This document shows positions 25,619-35,459 of a stretch of DNA of 64,000 nt, one piece after another. A program made the translations under genes and the position numbers. The stretch spans positions 1 to 64,000 of the forward strand of contig SYLX01000208.1 of the NCBI GenBank assembly GCA_005808505.1. Direction: 5' to 3'. Numbering within the stretch: position 1 is the stretch's first letter; each line of letters opens with the position of its first letter. The notes under the pieces were generated by a model that was given only the letters and a program-made list of their open reading frames with translations, was not told the DNA's origin and ran no database searches. The DNA comes from Bdellovibrionales bacterium (GTDB lineage: Bacteria; Bdellovibrionota; Bdellovibrionia; Bdellovibrionales; JAMPXM01).

Positions 25619-26041
25619 ATGGACCTAACGAGAAATCAAAAAATCGCCTACTGGGCATCCACGCTGTTTTTCATCGGTACGGCCGGTGCGATGGGATTTG
25701 TCGAAGCGGCGACTGGCGGACCGGAGAATATCGTGTCGATGCTCACGCACCTCGGTTATCCACTCTATCTTGTGCGCATCCTCGGGACGGCGAAGGCGCT
25801 TGGAATGCTCGCTATAGTGACTGGGTTTTCACCGAGGCTCAAAGAGTGGGCTTATGCGGGCTTCGTCATAAACTTGCTAGGTGCTACAGCTTCACATGTG
25901 TTTGTAGGAGATGGTGCGGCTGACATTCTCTTGCCGCTTAGCATGTTAGTGCCAACATTGATCTCTTACTGGCTGTGGGACAAGGGCGGCGGCTACGGTC
26001 GCACCCGTATTCTAAAAAAAGCCAATGAAAATAGTTTATAA
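25619..26041 (+). CDS. DoxX-like membrane protein
   Basis: 140 residues, four transmembrane helices, with the pattern of the DoxX-like family (KIAYWASTLFFIGTAGAM, HLGYPLYLVRILGTAKALG, LKEWAYAGFVINLLGA). GGGAGGG precedes the start. Such genes commonly sit beside HxlR regulators and are thought to help with redox or electrophile stress; the reaction is not established. Confidence 0.8.
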   Translation: MDLTRNQKIAYWASTLFFIGTAGAMGFVEAATGGPENIVSMLTHLGYPLYLVRILGTAKALGMLAIVTGFSPRLKEWAYAGFVINLLGATASHVFVGDGAADILLPLSMLVPTLISYWLWDKGGGYGRTRILKKANENSL

Positions 26042-26318
26042 GTAGGAATGCCGTTTTGTTCCGCAGCCCCGTTCCCAACAGCATCAAAACGAGACGTTTT
26101 ACTTTCTTCGTCAGCCGATCCACGAAGAATACGGATCAAGAATTAGGCTGCGATATCTGGCTTGGTAGGCGCATGGGATTTGATCTGCATCATTACGAGT
26201 CAATGCCGCCTAGATGTCGAATCCGCGCCGTAAAATGTCTCAGACAAAAGTCCGAAAGAGATACAATGTACTTTAACGGCTCAGAGTTTGGGAGCTGTTC
26301 TGGCCAAACGGAGATGTT

Positions 26319-28094
26319 ATGCGATCGTTTTCAAAGTTTGCTGTTGCGCTGTCGCTTATCGGAACTGCCATCTTGTACCAGAACTTCACTCCAAAGCAGG
26401 CGAGTCTTCAGGTTGAAGCTTCACGTGAAACTTCCGGTTTCATTTATCTTCATGACTTCTGGAGTAGCAATGCCGTTTCGGTCTCAAACCCCGTTGGGCA
26501 ACGCTTACCAAAGGCTGTCAGTGAATATAAAGTAAGCCCATCAGGCGGTAGCGACTACTCATCTGGCGGTAGTTCATTGGTGATGCCGGGACGAAGATTC
26601 AGTACAGGAGCGACAGTCAAAGCTCCGGGGATCGCGATTCTTGCGCCGAGTGCGCCGCATAACTTTACGAGAGCAACTATCAATGTTCCCGCCCTGAACC
26701 TGCGTCAGCAATATTGGGTGTATTTCAAATCGGGCTTGAATGAAAACGCGCCCCAGTCGACGCAAGCTCGAATCATCGTGCGTGCGAAGGGTACGCCGAT
26801 TGATTCATTTCTACCGTCCTCTCAAATTTTGCTCGACCGCATTGTGAGCGCGGATACGACATCGGATGCTTGGTTGCCACTTGGATTTCTTTCCAACGCA
26901 AAAAATATAACTCTTGAAATCGAGGCTGTACGAGTGGGCGATACGAGCGCCTACCAGGGAATTATTCTTGAGGGATTATCGCTTTACAAGTCGGCACCTC
27001 GTGATCTCTCGATTGCTCGATCGAATATGGCGTGGATTAGAGACCCACAAATTATGAGAAATATTACCGATGTTCTCACGAGACGCGACTTTGACAACGC
27101 ATGGGTTCGCGACGGAATCAAAGGTGGCACTCCGGATGAATACGAACGTTTTCTTGATCACATGGAAACCGTCAATAAGGCTGCAAACAAGAGATTGCTG
27201 CTCATAGCGTGGCCAAGTGCTCTCGATGCAGATGATCCCTCAACCGCAAGGGCCTACGTCAAAAATAAAACTTTTGAGGCGGAATGCGGATGGGATACTG
27301 GCGCCTTGATGCCATCAAAGGTCAATCTGCAGAAGTACTCAAAGCGACTCGTAGATACGTTAATCGATCTGAAAAGGCGAGGCGTGGATGTCGGAGCTTT
27401 CGAAATCGGCAATGAGATTAATGTTACATGTTACAACGGTGACCTACCAGTCGACCGAGCACCAAATTCTAGTGAGCGCAATGCATTCATTAAAAAGTAT
27501 GCGCAAATTTTAAGGGTGTCAGCCGTTTCGATTCGATCAGTTTATCCTCATGCAAAGATAGTCTCTGCGGGATTCGTCGTAAAACATGCTGAGGCGAATG
27601 GCGATGAATGTATTCAAGAACCCAGATACCTTTGTAAACCAGGAAGCTTGATCGGTGCCCTCGACAAGATTTATGACAAGGGAGAAACAAAGAGCTATCT
27701 GTCGAAATACGTCGACTTCGTAGGAATGCACCTCTATCCGCTGCCGCTCAACGTGAACAACGGTGCAGAGATGCTTTCGGGTGTGCACTCGCAATTTAAA
27801 AAAGAGACGGGGCGCAATCAGGCAAACTACTGGATAACCGAGTGGGGCTTCAGTAAATGGAACTATAATAACAAAGATAGACCGAGACCTGCACACGTCG
27901 CAGGTGCCGAGCGTTATGCAGACATGGTCCGCTTCCTCGACTCCATGACTAAGATGCCGGGCGGAGCGTTCGTGCAAAACACCTTCGTATATGATCTCGA
28001 CAGCGATCACCGAGGGATCGTTGATAAAGTCAACGGAAGCTACCGGCTTGCTCCTGAAGCTGACATTTTTAGAAAGTACTCGACGGGATATTGA
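26319..28094 (+). CDS. Exported clan-A glycoside hydrolase
   Basis: 591 residues; GGAG lies five bases before the start. An N-terminal signal-like helix (VALSLIGTAILYQNF) is followed by a beta-rich domain (about 40-230), then a TIM-barrel domain. Clan-A signatures are present: FEIGNEIN with the acid/base Glu at about 370, and WITEWGFS with the nucleophile Glu near 508. The family within the clan (GH5, GH39 or GH79-like) is uncertain, as is the sugar. It probably cleaves an external polysaccharide. Confidence 0.75.
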   Translation: MRSFSKFAVALSLIGTAILYQNFTPKQASLQVEASRETSGFIYLHDFWSSNAVSVSNPVGQRLPKAVSEYKVSPSGGSDYSSGGSSLVMPGRRFSTGATVKAPGIAILAPSAPHNFTRATINVPALNLRQQYWVYFKSGLNENAPQSTQARIIVRAKGTPIDSFLPSSQILLDRIVSADTTSDAWLPLGFLSNAKNITLEIEAVRVGDTSAYQGIILEGLSLYKSAPRDLSIARSNMAWIRDPQIMRNITDVLTRRDFDNAWVRDGIKGGTPDEYERFLDHMETVNKAANKRLLLIAWPSALDADDPSTARAYVKNKTFEAECGWDTGALMPSKVNLQKYSKRLVDTLIDLKRRGVDVGAFEIGNEINVTCYNGDLPVDRAPNSSERNAFIKKYAQILRVSAVSIRSVYPHAKIVSAGFVVKHAEANGDECIQEPRYLCKPGSLIGALDKIYDKGETKSYLSKYVDFVGMHLYPLPLNVNNGAEMLSGVHSQFKKETGRNQANYWITEWGFSKWNYNNKDRPRPAHVAGAERYADMVRFLDSMTKMPGGAFVQNTFVYDLDSDHRGIVDKVNGSYRLAPEADIFRKYSTGY

Positions 28095-28322
28095 GCCGCC
28101 ACTCGTGGTTTGAACATTGGATCTGATGCAAGCGTCTGAATCAGTAAAGCGGGGAGCAGATCAAAACTCCTGAGTGTTGCTTCTGCGAGTGAGTTGCGGA
28201 ATTCTGATTAGACTTCACGCGTTCACGACCTCCGGTCGGCTCGTGTGAATCTTCGTGACTACGGTACCTTCTGAAGTGATGTGTGTGTTGACTCCAAATG
28301 CCAATGTTCAGAATCTTCCATC

Positions 28323-28844
28323 ATGAGAAATGGCAAGACGAGAAGTGCAGTAGCAAGTTTGTTCTTATCTATCATCGTACTTTCGTCAGCGGCGAAGGCT
28401 GATGACGCAAAATTTGAACTCAAGAAGGGTTCTATTGGCAGAATCTCTGTTAACGATCCGATTAGCACGACCCAGAAAGCGTACTCGCAGAATCAAATTA
28501 AAAAATCGACGATTGAACTTGAGGGCGAAACGGACGATACGCTCGAGATTCGTCTCGAGCCAAAAAGCAAACAGCCTGACCTAGTCGTTCGAAAAAACGG
28601 TATCATCGTCCATAGCCCGAAGTTCAAGACTGCATCGGGTCTCGGTGTCGGTTCGACCGTCGCCGACATTCGTAAGATCTATAAGGTGAACAGCTTTGTG
28701 ATCGATGAGGGTTGCAATTGCATTGTGATTGACGAACTTAAGATGAGCTTCTCGTTGAAGGACTCGGAGGCCGTTGAAAAGGCCCGGGGCGATCTCAAAA
28801 AAGTTCCTGTGAGCACACCTGTAGTGAGCATTTGGGTTCACTGA
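28323..28844 (+). CDS. Exported hypothetical protein
   Basis: 173 residues from ATG 28323, chosen because a signal peptide follows directly (VASLFLSIIVLSSAAKA); the track starts 14 codons earlier. The mature part (SKQPDLVVRKNGI, GLGVGSTVADIRKIYK, CNCIVIDELKMSFSL) resembles small periplasmic proteins whose GxGSTxxDIRxxY turn is common in hypothetical families. No function assigned. Confidence 0.65.
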   Translation: MRNGKTRSAVASLFLSIIVLSSAAKADDAKFELKKGSIGRISVNDPISTTQKAYSQNQIKKSTIELEGETDDTLEIRLEPKSKQPDLVVRKNGIIVHSPKFKTASGLGVGSTVADIRKIYKVNSFVIDEGCNCIVIDELKMSFSLKDSEAVEKARGDLKKVPVSTPVVSIWVH

Positions 28845-29117
28845 GTGGCGTCTGGTCGAACAAGCGTAAACTCGAACTGTGGAACAAAAAACTCACCTGT
28901 CTCGCCAAGGCCGTGAGCGCGGAAGGTAAAACTTCAATAATGCTCAAGAGGCATATCAAATAGCGTTCACTAAACGAAAGAGCCGCTGGAGAGAGCGGAA
29001 TGAGGATTAAGCGGAAAGGACCGTCTCGGAGACGTCCTTCATAGTTTCAAGTAGCTTGCCATATAAACGGTCATCTGCCGTTCACACTATATAATCGTAC
29101 CATCACTCAAGTGATGT

Positions 29118-29567
29118 TCACTCATATGCCTGGGTCACTCTCAGAGGTAGTCCAAAAAACTCACTCAGCTGCGGACCAAGGTGGTCATAATCGCTGTATC
29201 GGAGATTTGACTCCATCACATTAAGTATATGTAGTGCTCCAATTTTTTGCTTCAGCTTCAATCGCAGGTAAGCATCTCCGGATCCTCCCCGTTCGGGATA
29301 CATTTGCACGACTACGAGCGATTCTATGTTAGAGAGTTCAGTTTCAAAGAGATAGTGAGCATCGTAACATCTGAATACGTCGCATTGTTCTCCGCGATCA
29401 AAGTAGACGAAGCCGGTGGCTGCGACCAAAGAAGCCGGGGTCTTTTTCAATGGGGGATTTTTATCGGCCATCATCGCTGGAAAGCCGAAGCGTTCCGGAA
29501 CCCCGCTTGAAATTCTTAGTTTGTGTTGAATACGTTGACCATCCTTCGCAGAGTCCTTGGGTTTCAA
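29118..29567 (-). CDS. Hypothetical cytosolic protein
   Basis: 149 residues from a TTG with CAGGAGA ten bases upstream. No signal peptide. The centre is beta-rich (SLVAATGFVYFDRGE, DAHYLFETELSNIESLVVVQMY). Not recognised. Two overlapping hairpins lie 85-120 bases upstream in its probable leader. Confidence 0.55.
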   Translation of the reverse strand: MKPKDSAKDGQRIQHKLRISSGVPERFGFPAMMADKNPPLKKTPASLVAATGFVYFDRGEQCDVFRCYDAHYLFETELSNIESLVVVQMYPERGGSGDAYLRLKLKQKIGALHILNVMESNLRYSDYDHLGPQLSEFFGLPLRVTQAYE

Positions 29568-29651
29568 AAATGGTTCTCCTGTAAAGTTATTTCGATCTTA
29601 CTAATCGCTGTGCTCGTATTTCAAACGAAACTCAGCGTTCCGATGTTTCTG

Positions 29652-29689
29652 AGAGACTATCGAGATCTTTAGTCTCTGACGATCAGAGA
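29652..29689 (-). promoter_or_regulatory. Two mutually exclusive hairpins in a leader
   Basis: AGAGACTA (29652-29659) pairs with TAGTCTCT (29670-29677), while TCTCTGA (29673-29679) pairs with TCAGAGA (29683-29689). The two stems share TCTCT and cannot form together. They lie upstream of the leftward gene ending at 29118. An attenuator-like switch is possible; no control signal is known. The rest of 29568-29935 shows nothing else. Confidence 0.35.
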
Positions 29690-29935
29690 GATCGTTGCTG
29701 CTGCTGAACGCGAATAAAGGAAAAGTTTGGATGGAGCTAGAATCTATAGCTTCTAAAATGATACCGGCAGGCTCACGATTGAATAAATTAAATCAAATCA
29801 CGTCAGCTCTCTGAATTCACCTTGATTAACAAATTGCGAATTGCCTTGATGCCGTCGTTAAGAACCCGAAGAGGGATCGCAACTTCGGGTCCCAGCTCTG
29901 ACGGCGACTCTGATTCGGCTGATGAAATTTCATGC

Positions 29936-30586
29936 TCACAAGCGGCTGCAGACCCACGAAATAACCGGGTTGAAAGTCAGGTAAAGCGTTCCCGTGTTCG
30001 AGCCTCCGAAGATCTGGCCATCGACATTTGCTTGATGGGTGATCGGCAGACGAAGGTAACCGGCCGGACAGCTAAAGTAAGGATTGTGGCCTTTGCAGAA
30101 GGCATAAGCGCCTTTGTGGTTATTGTTGTAATAGCCGCAGAACACTCCGCTTGGCGTCAAATCTAGATCGGGATCAGGGCTGTTGGTCGCAACCCAACCG
30201 GATCCGTTGCAGTATTCCATCTTATGATTTTCGAAGTTGTATCGCTGTGTTCCCTCTCCGTTCGAAGCACCGAGTCCGCACTTCTGGATAGAGGATTGAT
30301 CGCCGAACTGCACACCGCGACGAGCGAGCAATTTTCCGCTGGCACCATCAATTTGCAGGACGCCCTTGAGGTTGGAGTCGCGAAAAATGGTATTGTTATC
30401 CTGCCGGTAAATCATCATATGAGACGAGTTCCTCTGATCATAAACACGGACGGCCGCTTTAGTTCCAGTTGAAAAGATTGGGCCTTTTACTTCAAGTTCA
30501 GCCGCTGAGGAGAATGAAGAGGTGAGTGTCATAAAAAGTGCGAAGGCAGTTGTTGAGATATTTTTGAGGAGTTGATTCGTTTTCAT
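29936..30586 (-). CDS. Exported fibre-like protein
   Basis: 216 residues. Signal peptide (TTAFALFMTLTSSFSSAA) before ELEVKGPIFS. The mature part begins with a beta-rich stalk-like section and ends in a Cys-rich domain (KCGLG, MEYCNGSGW, VFCGYYNNNHKGA, FSCPAGYLRL). The CNGSGW motif recalls tip domains of fibres and pilin-like proteins. A surface-binding role is plausible but not shown. GAGAGG precedes the start. Confidence 0.65.
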   Translation of the reverse strand: MKTNQLLKNISTTAFALFMTLTSSFSSAAELEVKGPIFSTGTKAAVRVYDQRNSSHMMIYRQDNNTIFRDSNLKGVLQIDGASGKLLARRGVQFGDQSSIQKCGLGASNGEGTQRYNFENHKMEYCNGSGWVATNSPDPDLDLTPSGVFCGYYNNNHKGAYAFCKGHNPYFSCPAGYLRLPITHQANVDGQIFGGSNTGTLYLTFNPVISWVCSRL

Positions 30587-30986
30587 ACGCGCCTCTCAGA
30601 AGGTTTGATTCGCTATTTACCGCGTTGAGAGCAGCACGACTTGTGCCATGTCTCACAATCCAACAATTGAGATTTAGCCGAAGCTAGACGCATCTGGAGC
30701 TCAGTTTCTGAAAAATTCGAGGCTGCCTTGCCGACTAAGGAGTAATCGGTTGTCCGCAAGCGCCGTGACACCTAAAGAAAATGTAATTCGTTAACGCTGA
30801 CAGGATCGATCTGATTTGGCGGGTATTTAGTGCCAAGCGTGCTTTTGGTTTTTTTCGTCCGGAAAGGCTTTGCTCGAACGGGTTATTTTGAGACGCGTTT
30901 AGAAAGATGATACGATGAGCTGGCGGATAAAAATAAATCAGGTTTGATTAGTCCAGGTGGTCGACAGAGCATCAAGGGGTACGAAT
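30587..30986. other. Gene-free upstream region
   Basis: Between two divergent genes. No ORF or strong hairpin that I would report; promoters of both genes must lie here but I cannot place them with confidence. Confidence 0.5.
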
Positions 30987-32222
30987 ATGAAGTCCTTAAA
31001 CGGCTGGGTGCTTAAGCCATGGAATAGTTTTGGCGAGATCCCACTCGAGAATGGAGATGCTCTCGAGCGGTATGACTTTGAAGATCTTTTTGGCGATCCG
31101 GTGAGAGATGAGCATAGCGAAGCAGGGATAACATATGGATTCCGGGTCGAACAGGGCGAGCTTCTCGCGTTGTTTTCTGGAGGGCTCTCTTTCGAAGCTC
31201 TCGTTCTCCCTACGAAAGAAATCGTGATCGAACCATGCGGGTCAGAACCAGTTACCCTGACCGACTTGCGCGAGCGGTTGAGATCATACGATCCCGATGC
31301 CCAGGAGATTACGTGGCGTTCCGGTCTCACTCTTTTCGTAAGTCCAAAACTCGGCGTTTCAATCGACATGCATCTACAAAAGATCTTGATCCACACCAAG
31401 GAGATCCGCAACTATTGTGAGCTTCCGAAACGGAAAGTTGAAGAGGTTGTAGAATCTTCTCCGCTGTCTGCTGAGGCCTTCAATCTTAAACTCCATCAAC
31501 TTACGAGAGCAGGCGAAATTCCCTCAACGGCTGGGTTTGTACCCATCTTTGGTGAATCAAGCACCTCAAGTTCGAACAGTTATGGTGGTTTTCCGCTTCT
31601 TCAACCCGATGAGCGTTGGCCAGTTTGCCAAAATTGTACGGCGCCTATGGCGATCAAGCTGCAAATCGACCTTACAACGCTTCCTGATGAAATTCGTCAC
31701 CTCGTTATTGGCGAGGGGCTTCTTCAGATTTTTCATTGTATGGAGGACGAATGCTTGAGCCTACTAGGTGAGGAAGATGAAGGGTTTGCGTACTTAGTGC
31801 GAATTATACCGGTCGCGGTCGCAAAAACTCTCAAGCAAGGATTGAAGACTCGAAGGCCTGTGCTTAGAAAGCAAGACATCGTTTCCTTCAAAAGAATCGA
31901 TGACCATCCCAGTTTAGAATCCATGTATTTAGAAGGCAGAAACATGTCCGCAACAACGTCAGCGGATTCAGAGTTCGAAGATGCTTACTCGCGTTCTTAT
32001 CCCTCCGGAGAAGATAAACTTGGAGGCTTCCCTGCATGGATTCAATCGCCGGAGCTTCCTCGCTGCGATTTGTGTCGAGGCAGTTCTCATTTCAAGTTCA
32101 TCCTGCAATTCAACTCTGGCAAGGAAGATGAAGATTTGGCGTTTGGCGACGCGGGTTGCGCTTATTTGTTTCAGTGCGTTCAGCATCCGGAGGTTTTAGC
32201 CCTGGTGATGCAGACATGTTGA
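30987..32222 (+). CDS. DUF1963 (YwqG-like) protein
   Basis: 411 residues from ATG 30987 (AAGGGG upstream). The second half shows the DUF1963 pattern twice: GGFPLLQPDERWPVCQNC and KLGGFPAWIQSPELPRCDLC, each followed by a strand of the type KLQIDL or KFILQFNSG and later a CxxxD or CVQHPE end. The family is cytosolic, of unknown function, and frequent in bacteria with polymorphic toxin or immunity genes. The N-terminal 150 residues are a separate, unrecognised domain. Confidence 0.75.
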   Translation: MKSLNGWVLKPWNSFGEIPLENGDALERYDFEDLFGDPVRDEHSEAGITYGFRVEQGELLALFSGGLSFEALVLPTKEIVIEPCGSEPVTLTDLRERLRSYDPDAQEITWRSGLTLFVSPKLGVSIDMHLQKILIHTKEIRNYCELPKRKVEEVVESSPLSAEAFNLKLHQLTRAGEIPSTAGFVPIFGESSTSSSNSYGGFPLLQPDERWPVCQNCTAPMAIKLQIDLTTLPDEIRHLVIGEGLLQIFHCMEDECLSLLGEEDEGFAYLVRIIPVAVAKTLKQGLKTRRPVLRKQDIVSFKRIDDHPSLESMYLEGRNMSATTSADSEFEDAYSRSYPSGEDKLGGFPAWIQSPELPRCDLCRGSSHFKFILQFNSGKEDEDLAFGDAGCAYLFQCVQHPEVLALVMQTC

Positions 32223-32287
32223 ACGGATGGATGCTAGCACATATCTTCAGCCGAGACGGCTCAGACTGAAGCTGAAGTTTTGTTCAG

Positions 32288-32440
32288 TGGGATCAGGATT
32301 GAAGCCCCAGCTCCTTTAAGAGAGGATTGGTCTGTCGTAGCATTTGATCAGAATCTGGTAGCCATCTAGGCGATCGAATTTTTAACGTCGCATGAGAGAA
32401 GTGATCGGCTCCTGATTCATCAAAGATGCTTCGATGAGCG
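32288..32440 (+). pseudogene. Methyltransferase ghost
   Basis: The DNA lines up with the centre of the methyltransferase gene (about 14013-14160): GGGATC, GATTGGTCTGTCGTAGCA, GATCAGAAT, then AGTGATCGGCTCC against AGCGATCGACTCC. In-frame stops and small indels are present (TAG at 32369). It is a decayed paralogue without start or end. Confidence 0.75.
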
Positions 32441-32592
32441 AGTCCTACGAGATTCATGTAGGGCATGACGATTCCTCACTGTGACATATCAAACACGCAA
32501 ATAAGCTCATCGTGATTACGTCGGGCGCTGCTTTTTGGCGCTTGAGGCATTCGACTTCATTGACTGAATGAGTTGACTCTAAATATGCGGGG

Positions 32593-32955
32593 TTGAATCA
32601 TTTCTTAATGAAGAGATTTGGCGGCTTATTGACAGCGGCATTTATCATAATATTTTTTGGGCATATCATACGAGACACCTTCGAGTCGGACCGAATAGAC
32701 AAATTGATAACTCAATCGTGTGATCGTTTGGAGTCGATGCCCATCCATGAGCTAAAGGAATTTCATTCATCAAACAGCCGTGATTTAGTCATTGTTCGGG
32801 GCGGAGTTTCACTCCGAAACTTAGACGAAGTTGAAACCGAAGGTAATTTTCAATTTGAAGGAATGGGAAGCAGGCTCATCTTCAATAAGAAAGCATGTTA
32901 CGTTGAAATCATCGGCGGCACCGTCGCCTCTGCTAAATTGGTGACGCCAAAATAG
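32593..32955 (+). CDS. Small membrane-anchored protein
   Basis: 120 residues from a TTG, or 115 from ATG 32608. One N-terminal hydrophobic helix (LLTAAFIIIFFGHII) and a soluble part with two cysteines. Neither start has a good ribosome site. Not recognised. Confidence 0.45.
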   Translation: MNHFLMKRFGGLLTAAFIIIFFGHIIRDTFESDRIDKLITQSCDRLESMPIHELKEFHSSNSRDLVIVRGGVSLRNLDEVETEGNFQFEGMGSRLIFNKKACYVEIIGGTVASAKLVTPK

Positions 32956-33837
32956 CCGGATGGATTCAGTAAAATCACGACGTTGGTCTTCCGGAGAGGA
33001 TGCCGTGTCACGCCGCAATTACGATTGCGCCTCAACTTTACCTTGGGCAGCCCGAGGCTTCACTTTGCAGTTATGCCAACAAGTTTAGATGTTCCAAAGT
33101 TGCAACGGAACAGCTGCGATGACTTCAAAAAACTCGAGCAAGCCGCTGATCGCGTTTTAAAGTGAGTAAGCTAGAATTTAGACGAGGCGAAGTGAAGAGT
33201 CGACCAAAGCCTTTAGGTGTGCCTCCCGTAGAGCCGCGATTGGGTATTGGTCGACCTTCGAAAGTTCGCTAGCTCCGCCTGCTCTTTAAAAATTTTCAGA
33301 TCGGCGCTGACGTTCAAAACACTATGGCATCGAGTGCCGATTCGTTTTCTTCGAGCCAAGGTTGATAGAACAAAGACGACCGCGCGGGAGATCATGAAGT
33401 AGGGAGGTCGATTTTCAAAAGGAAAGCAGTCGATTTTTTAGCCTGATTGAAGATTGAACTTAAGGATTGCAGCGGAATTTACTTCGCGCAGATCATAGAC
33501 TGGTCCAGGTTTCCCGATCAGCGGGCCAGCGGCTTAAGAAGAAAAAGTAGATCTAAGTTGTCCGCTAGAGTCGGAGACGAGAGCGTAAGGCTGTACATCG
33601 AACTTTGAATTCGGTGTTTCATTTTACACCGAGTGATGTAGCGTTCAAACATCAGGGTTTTAGAAGCGACGGATGTCTGGTCCAAAGGAAATTGGTCCTA
33701 TAATATTTGATTTGAAAGTCCTCGCTGTGAGTTACTAGTACAATGAATTGTGGACGGATTCGGCGGGTGGCCTGCATGGAGGTCCAACTCATTATCAATG
33801 AGCATTCTATCCACCTCTTCGCAAACGGATTTGCTAG
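32956..33837. other. Gene-free stretch
   Basis: About 880 bases before the pilin genes. Only short ORFs without ribosome sites or motifs. It may hold further decayed sequence like the methyltransferase ghost just upstream, but I could not match any part. The pilin operon promoter presumably lies at its right end. Confidence 0.5.
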
Positions 33838-34323
33838 ATGATCGACAACCGTGGATTCAGCCTCATCGAAATGTTAGTTTCTGCTGCCATATTGGCATTT
33901 CTTGGAATCACCGTGACTGGATTGATTATACTCAACAAGTCAGCTGTGGCGGTTGATGTACGGCAGGATTCGCTCAGACGTCTCACAGTAAACACTGCTG
34001 AGATATTTCGTGACACCGGCTTTAGTCTCATGGCGAGTGAGTGCGCTCGACTAAATTTATTTGAGACCACCCAAACCCGATTTTGTACCGACGAGGGGGG
34101 CGTATTCCGCGAGAATCCTCCATCCACTGATTCATTTCTTCCGATCAGGCAAAGGGTCGATGTTTTCGCCAATCCTGATCAAAGCGGAGAGTTTTGTACT
34201 GAGGTATCGAGATGTCGTTACCTTGCGCGCGGTCGTCTACTCCAGGTCGAATTCGCGTCCTACTCTAAGAGCGCGGGCAGCGCGGCTAAGATTTCCGGGC
34301 ATATGGTGAGGATGGCACGATGA
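33838..34323 (+). CDS. Prepilin-type minor pilin (PilV/GspI-like)
   Basis: 161 residues. The class III prepilin signal is at the start: MIDNRGFSLIEMLVSAAILAF, cut after Gly with Glu at mature position 5. The C-terminal part has cysteines (CTEVSRCRYLARGR) as in minor pilins. It overlaps the next gene by ATGA. Together the three genes would build or prime a type IV pilus or a pseudopilus tip; no prepilin peptidase or ATPase is in the window. Confidence 0.8.
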   Translation: MIDNRGFSLIEMLVSAAILAFLGITVTGLIILNKSAVAVDVRQDSLRRLTVNTAEIFRDTGFSLMASECARLNLFETTQTRFCTDEGGVFRENPPSTDSFLPIRQRVDVFANPDQSGEFCTEVSRCRYLARGRLLQVEFASYSKSAGSAAKISGHMVRMAR

Positions 34324-35459
34324 AACAGGCAGGCTATTCTTTAGTCGAGTTATTGCTAGCGGCCGCCATTGGACTCATCGTTTTAGGAGGAGCCGGCTTT
34401 CTGATGGTCGAGCTCGGCCGATCTCAAACCATGATGCAGACTAACCTCGCAAATATGATCGACATATCAGCTCTCAGGTTGAAGCTTGGCCGCGAAGTTG
34501 GCGGAGCACAAATGCGCACTTTCGTTTTCACAGGAAATGCGGAAATCCAGAGTAGTGATGTGTGCAGTGCCTGTAGCAACGGAGATGATCGGCCTCTTGC
34601 GCGTTTCATAGTGCCGTTAGCTAACAAATGTCGGGATCTGAGCAAGTGCGACGGGGATATCACATTGCTGTTTTCCAGTCAGAGGCACCGGCGTGCGAAA
34701 CCAGTTGAAGCAGTCTGTTTCATTAATAGCGATCGACTTCTTTTGATGGAAGACCTTCCTGTGGGGGATCTGATTTCTCTCGTAGGCCCACCGAACTCGA
34801 CAATCTGGAGAACTGAAGGAGTTGCTGAGCCAATGACGGTCGATTCAGCCTCCGGAGCGCCTCTTCCGCCTGAATGTATAAATACGCTTCTTCAACTTCA
34901 CGGCAAAATCCCGACGTCCCAGCTCTACTCGCTGAAAGTGCGACCCGTGATCGGCGAGACTTTTACCAATGGAAGTTGTGTTTGCGAAAGCCATTCTCGA
35001 GCGGCAGTCAACTTTTTCCCGGCGCCAATTGTCGATGTCGAGATTTACTCTCTCGGTCTATCGCGATCGGGTAAGAGTGCGGATTGGGGACTGAATCGGT
35101 GTTCTTACGGCGTAGACGGTCGTAATTTAACGTGCACGACGCCGGCTGGATTCGCGATCGAAAACGTGAAGTCCGTTTTTATTCATCAGGAATTCGCTCG
35201 TTCGGATGCGAGTCTTCCGGGTATTCAATGGTTTGCCCTAACGCCGGAGAATACGGGAGTGTTAGATAAACATTGCCCAGTCGAAAGGTGCAAAAGCATG
35301 CTTCTACCAGAAGTGTTGAGGTCCAGATTGCCTGGCGAGGATTTCGAGAAGATCGATTACGAGAGATTTTCCCTCATTAAACAAGAAATATTGAGACGGA
35401 TCAGATTTTTTGTTCGGAGAAACAATGACCGAGTCTATTCGTCAGAAATCCAGTTCTGA
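34320..35459 (+). CDS. Prepilin-type minor pilin (PilW-like)
   Basis: 379 residues. GYSLVELLLAAAIGLIVLG is a prepilin N-terminus with Glu5, typical of PilW. The long body is Cys-rich (SDVCSACSNGD and further pairs), suggesting disulphide-stabilised export. Starts inside the previous gene's stop and overlaps the next gene by 35 bases, so translation is coupled. Confidence 0.8.
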   Translation: MKQAGYSLVELLLAAAIGLIVLGGAGFLMVELGRSQTMMQTNLANMIDISALRLKLGREVGGAQMRTFVFTGNAEIQSSDVCSACSNGDDRPLARFIVPLANKCRDLSKCDGDITLLFSSQRHRRAKPVEAVCFINSDRLLLMEDLPVGDLISLVGPPNSTIWRTEGVAEPMTVDSASGAPLPPECINTLLQLHGKIPTSQLYSLKVRPVIGETFTNGSCVCESHSRAAVNFFPAPIVDVEIYSLGLSRSGKSADWGLNRCSYGVDGRNLTCTTPAGFAIENVKSVFIHQEFARSDASLPGIQWFALTPENTGVLDKHCPVERCKSMLLPEVLRSRLPGEDFEKIDYERFSLIKQEILRRIRFFVRRNNDRVYSSEIQF

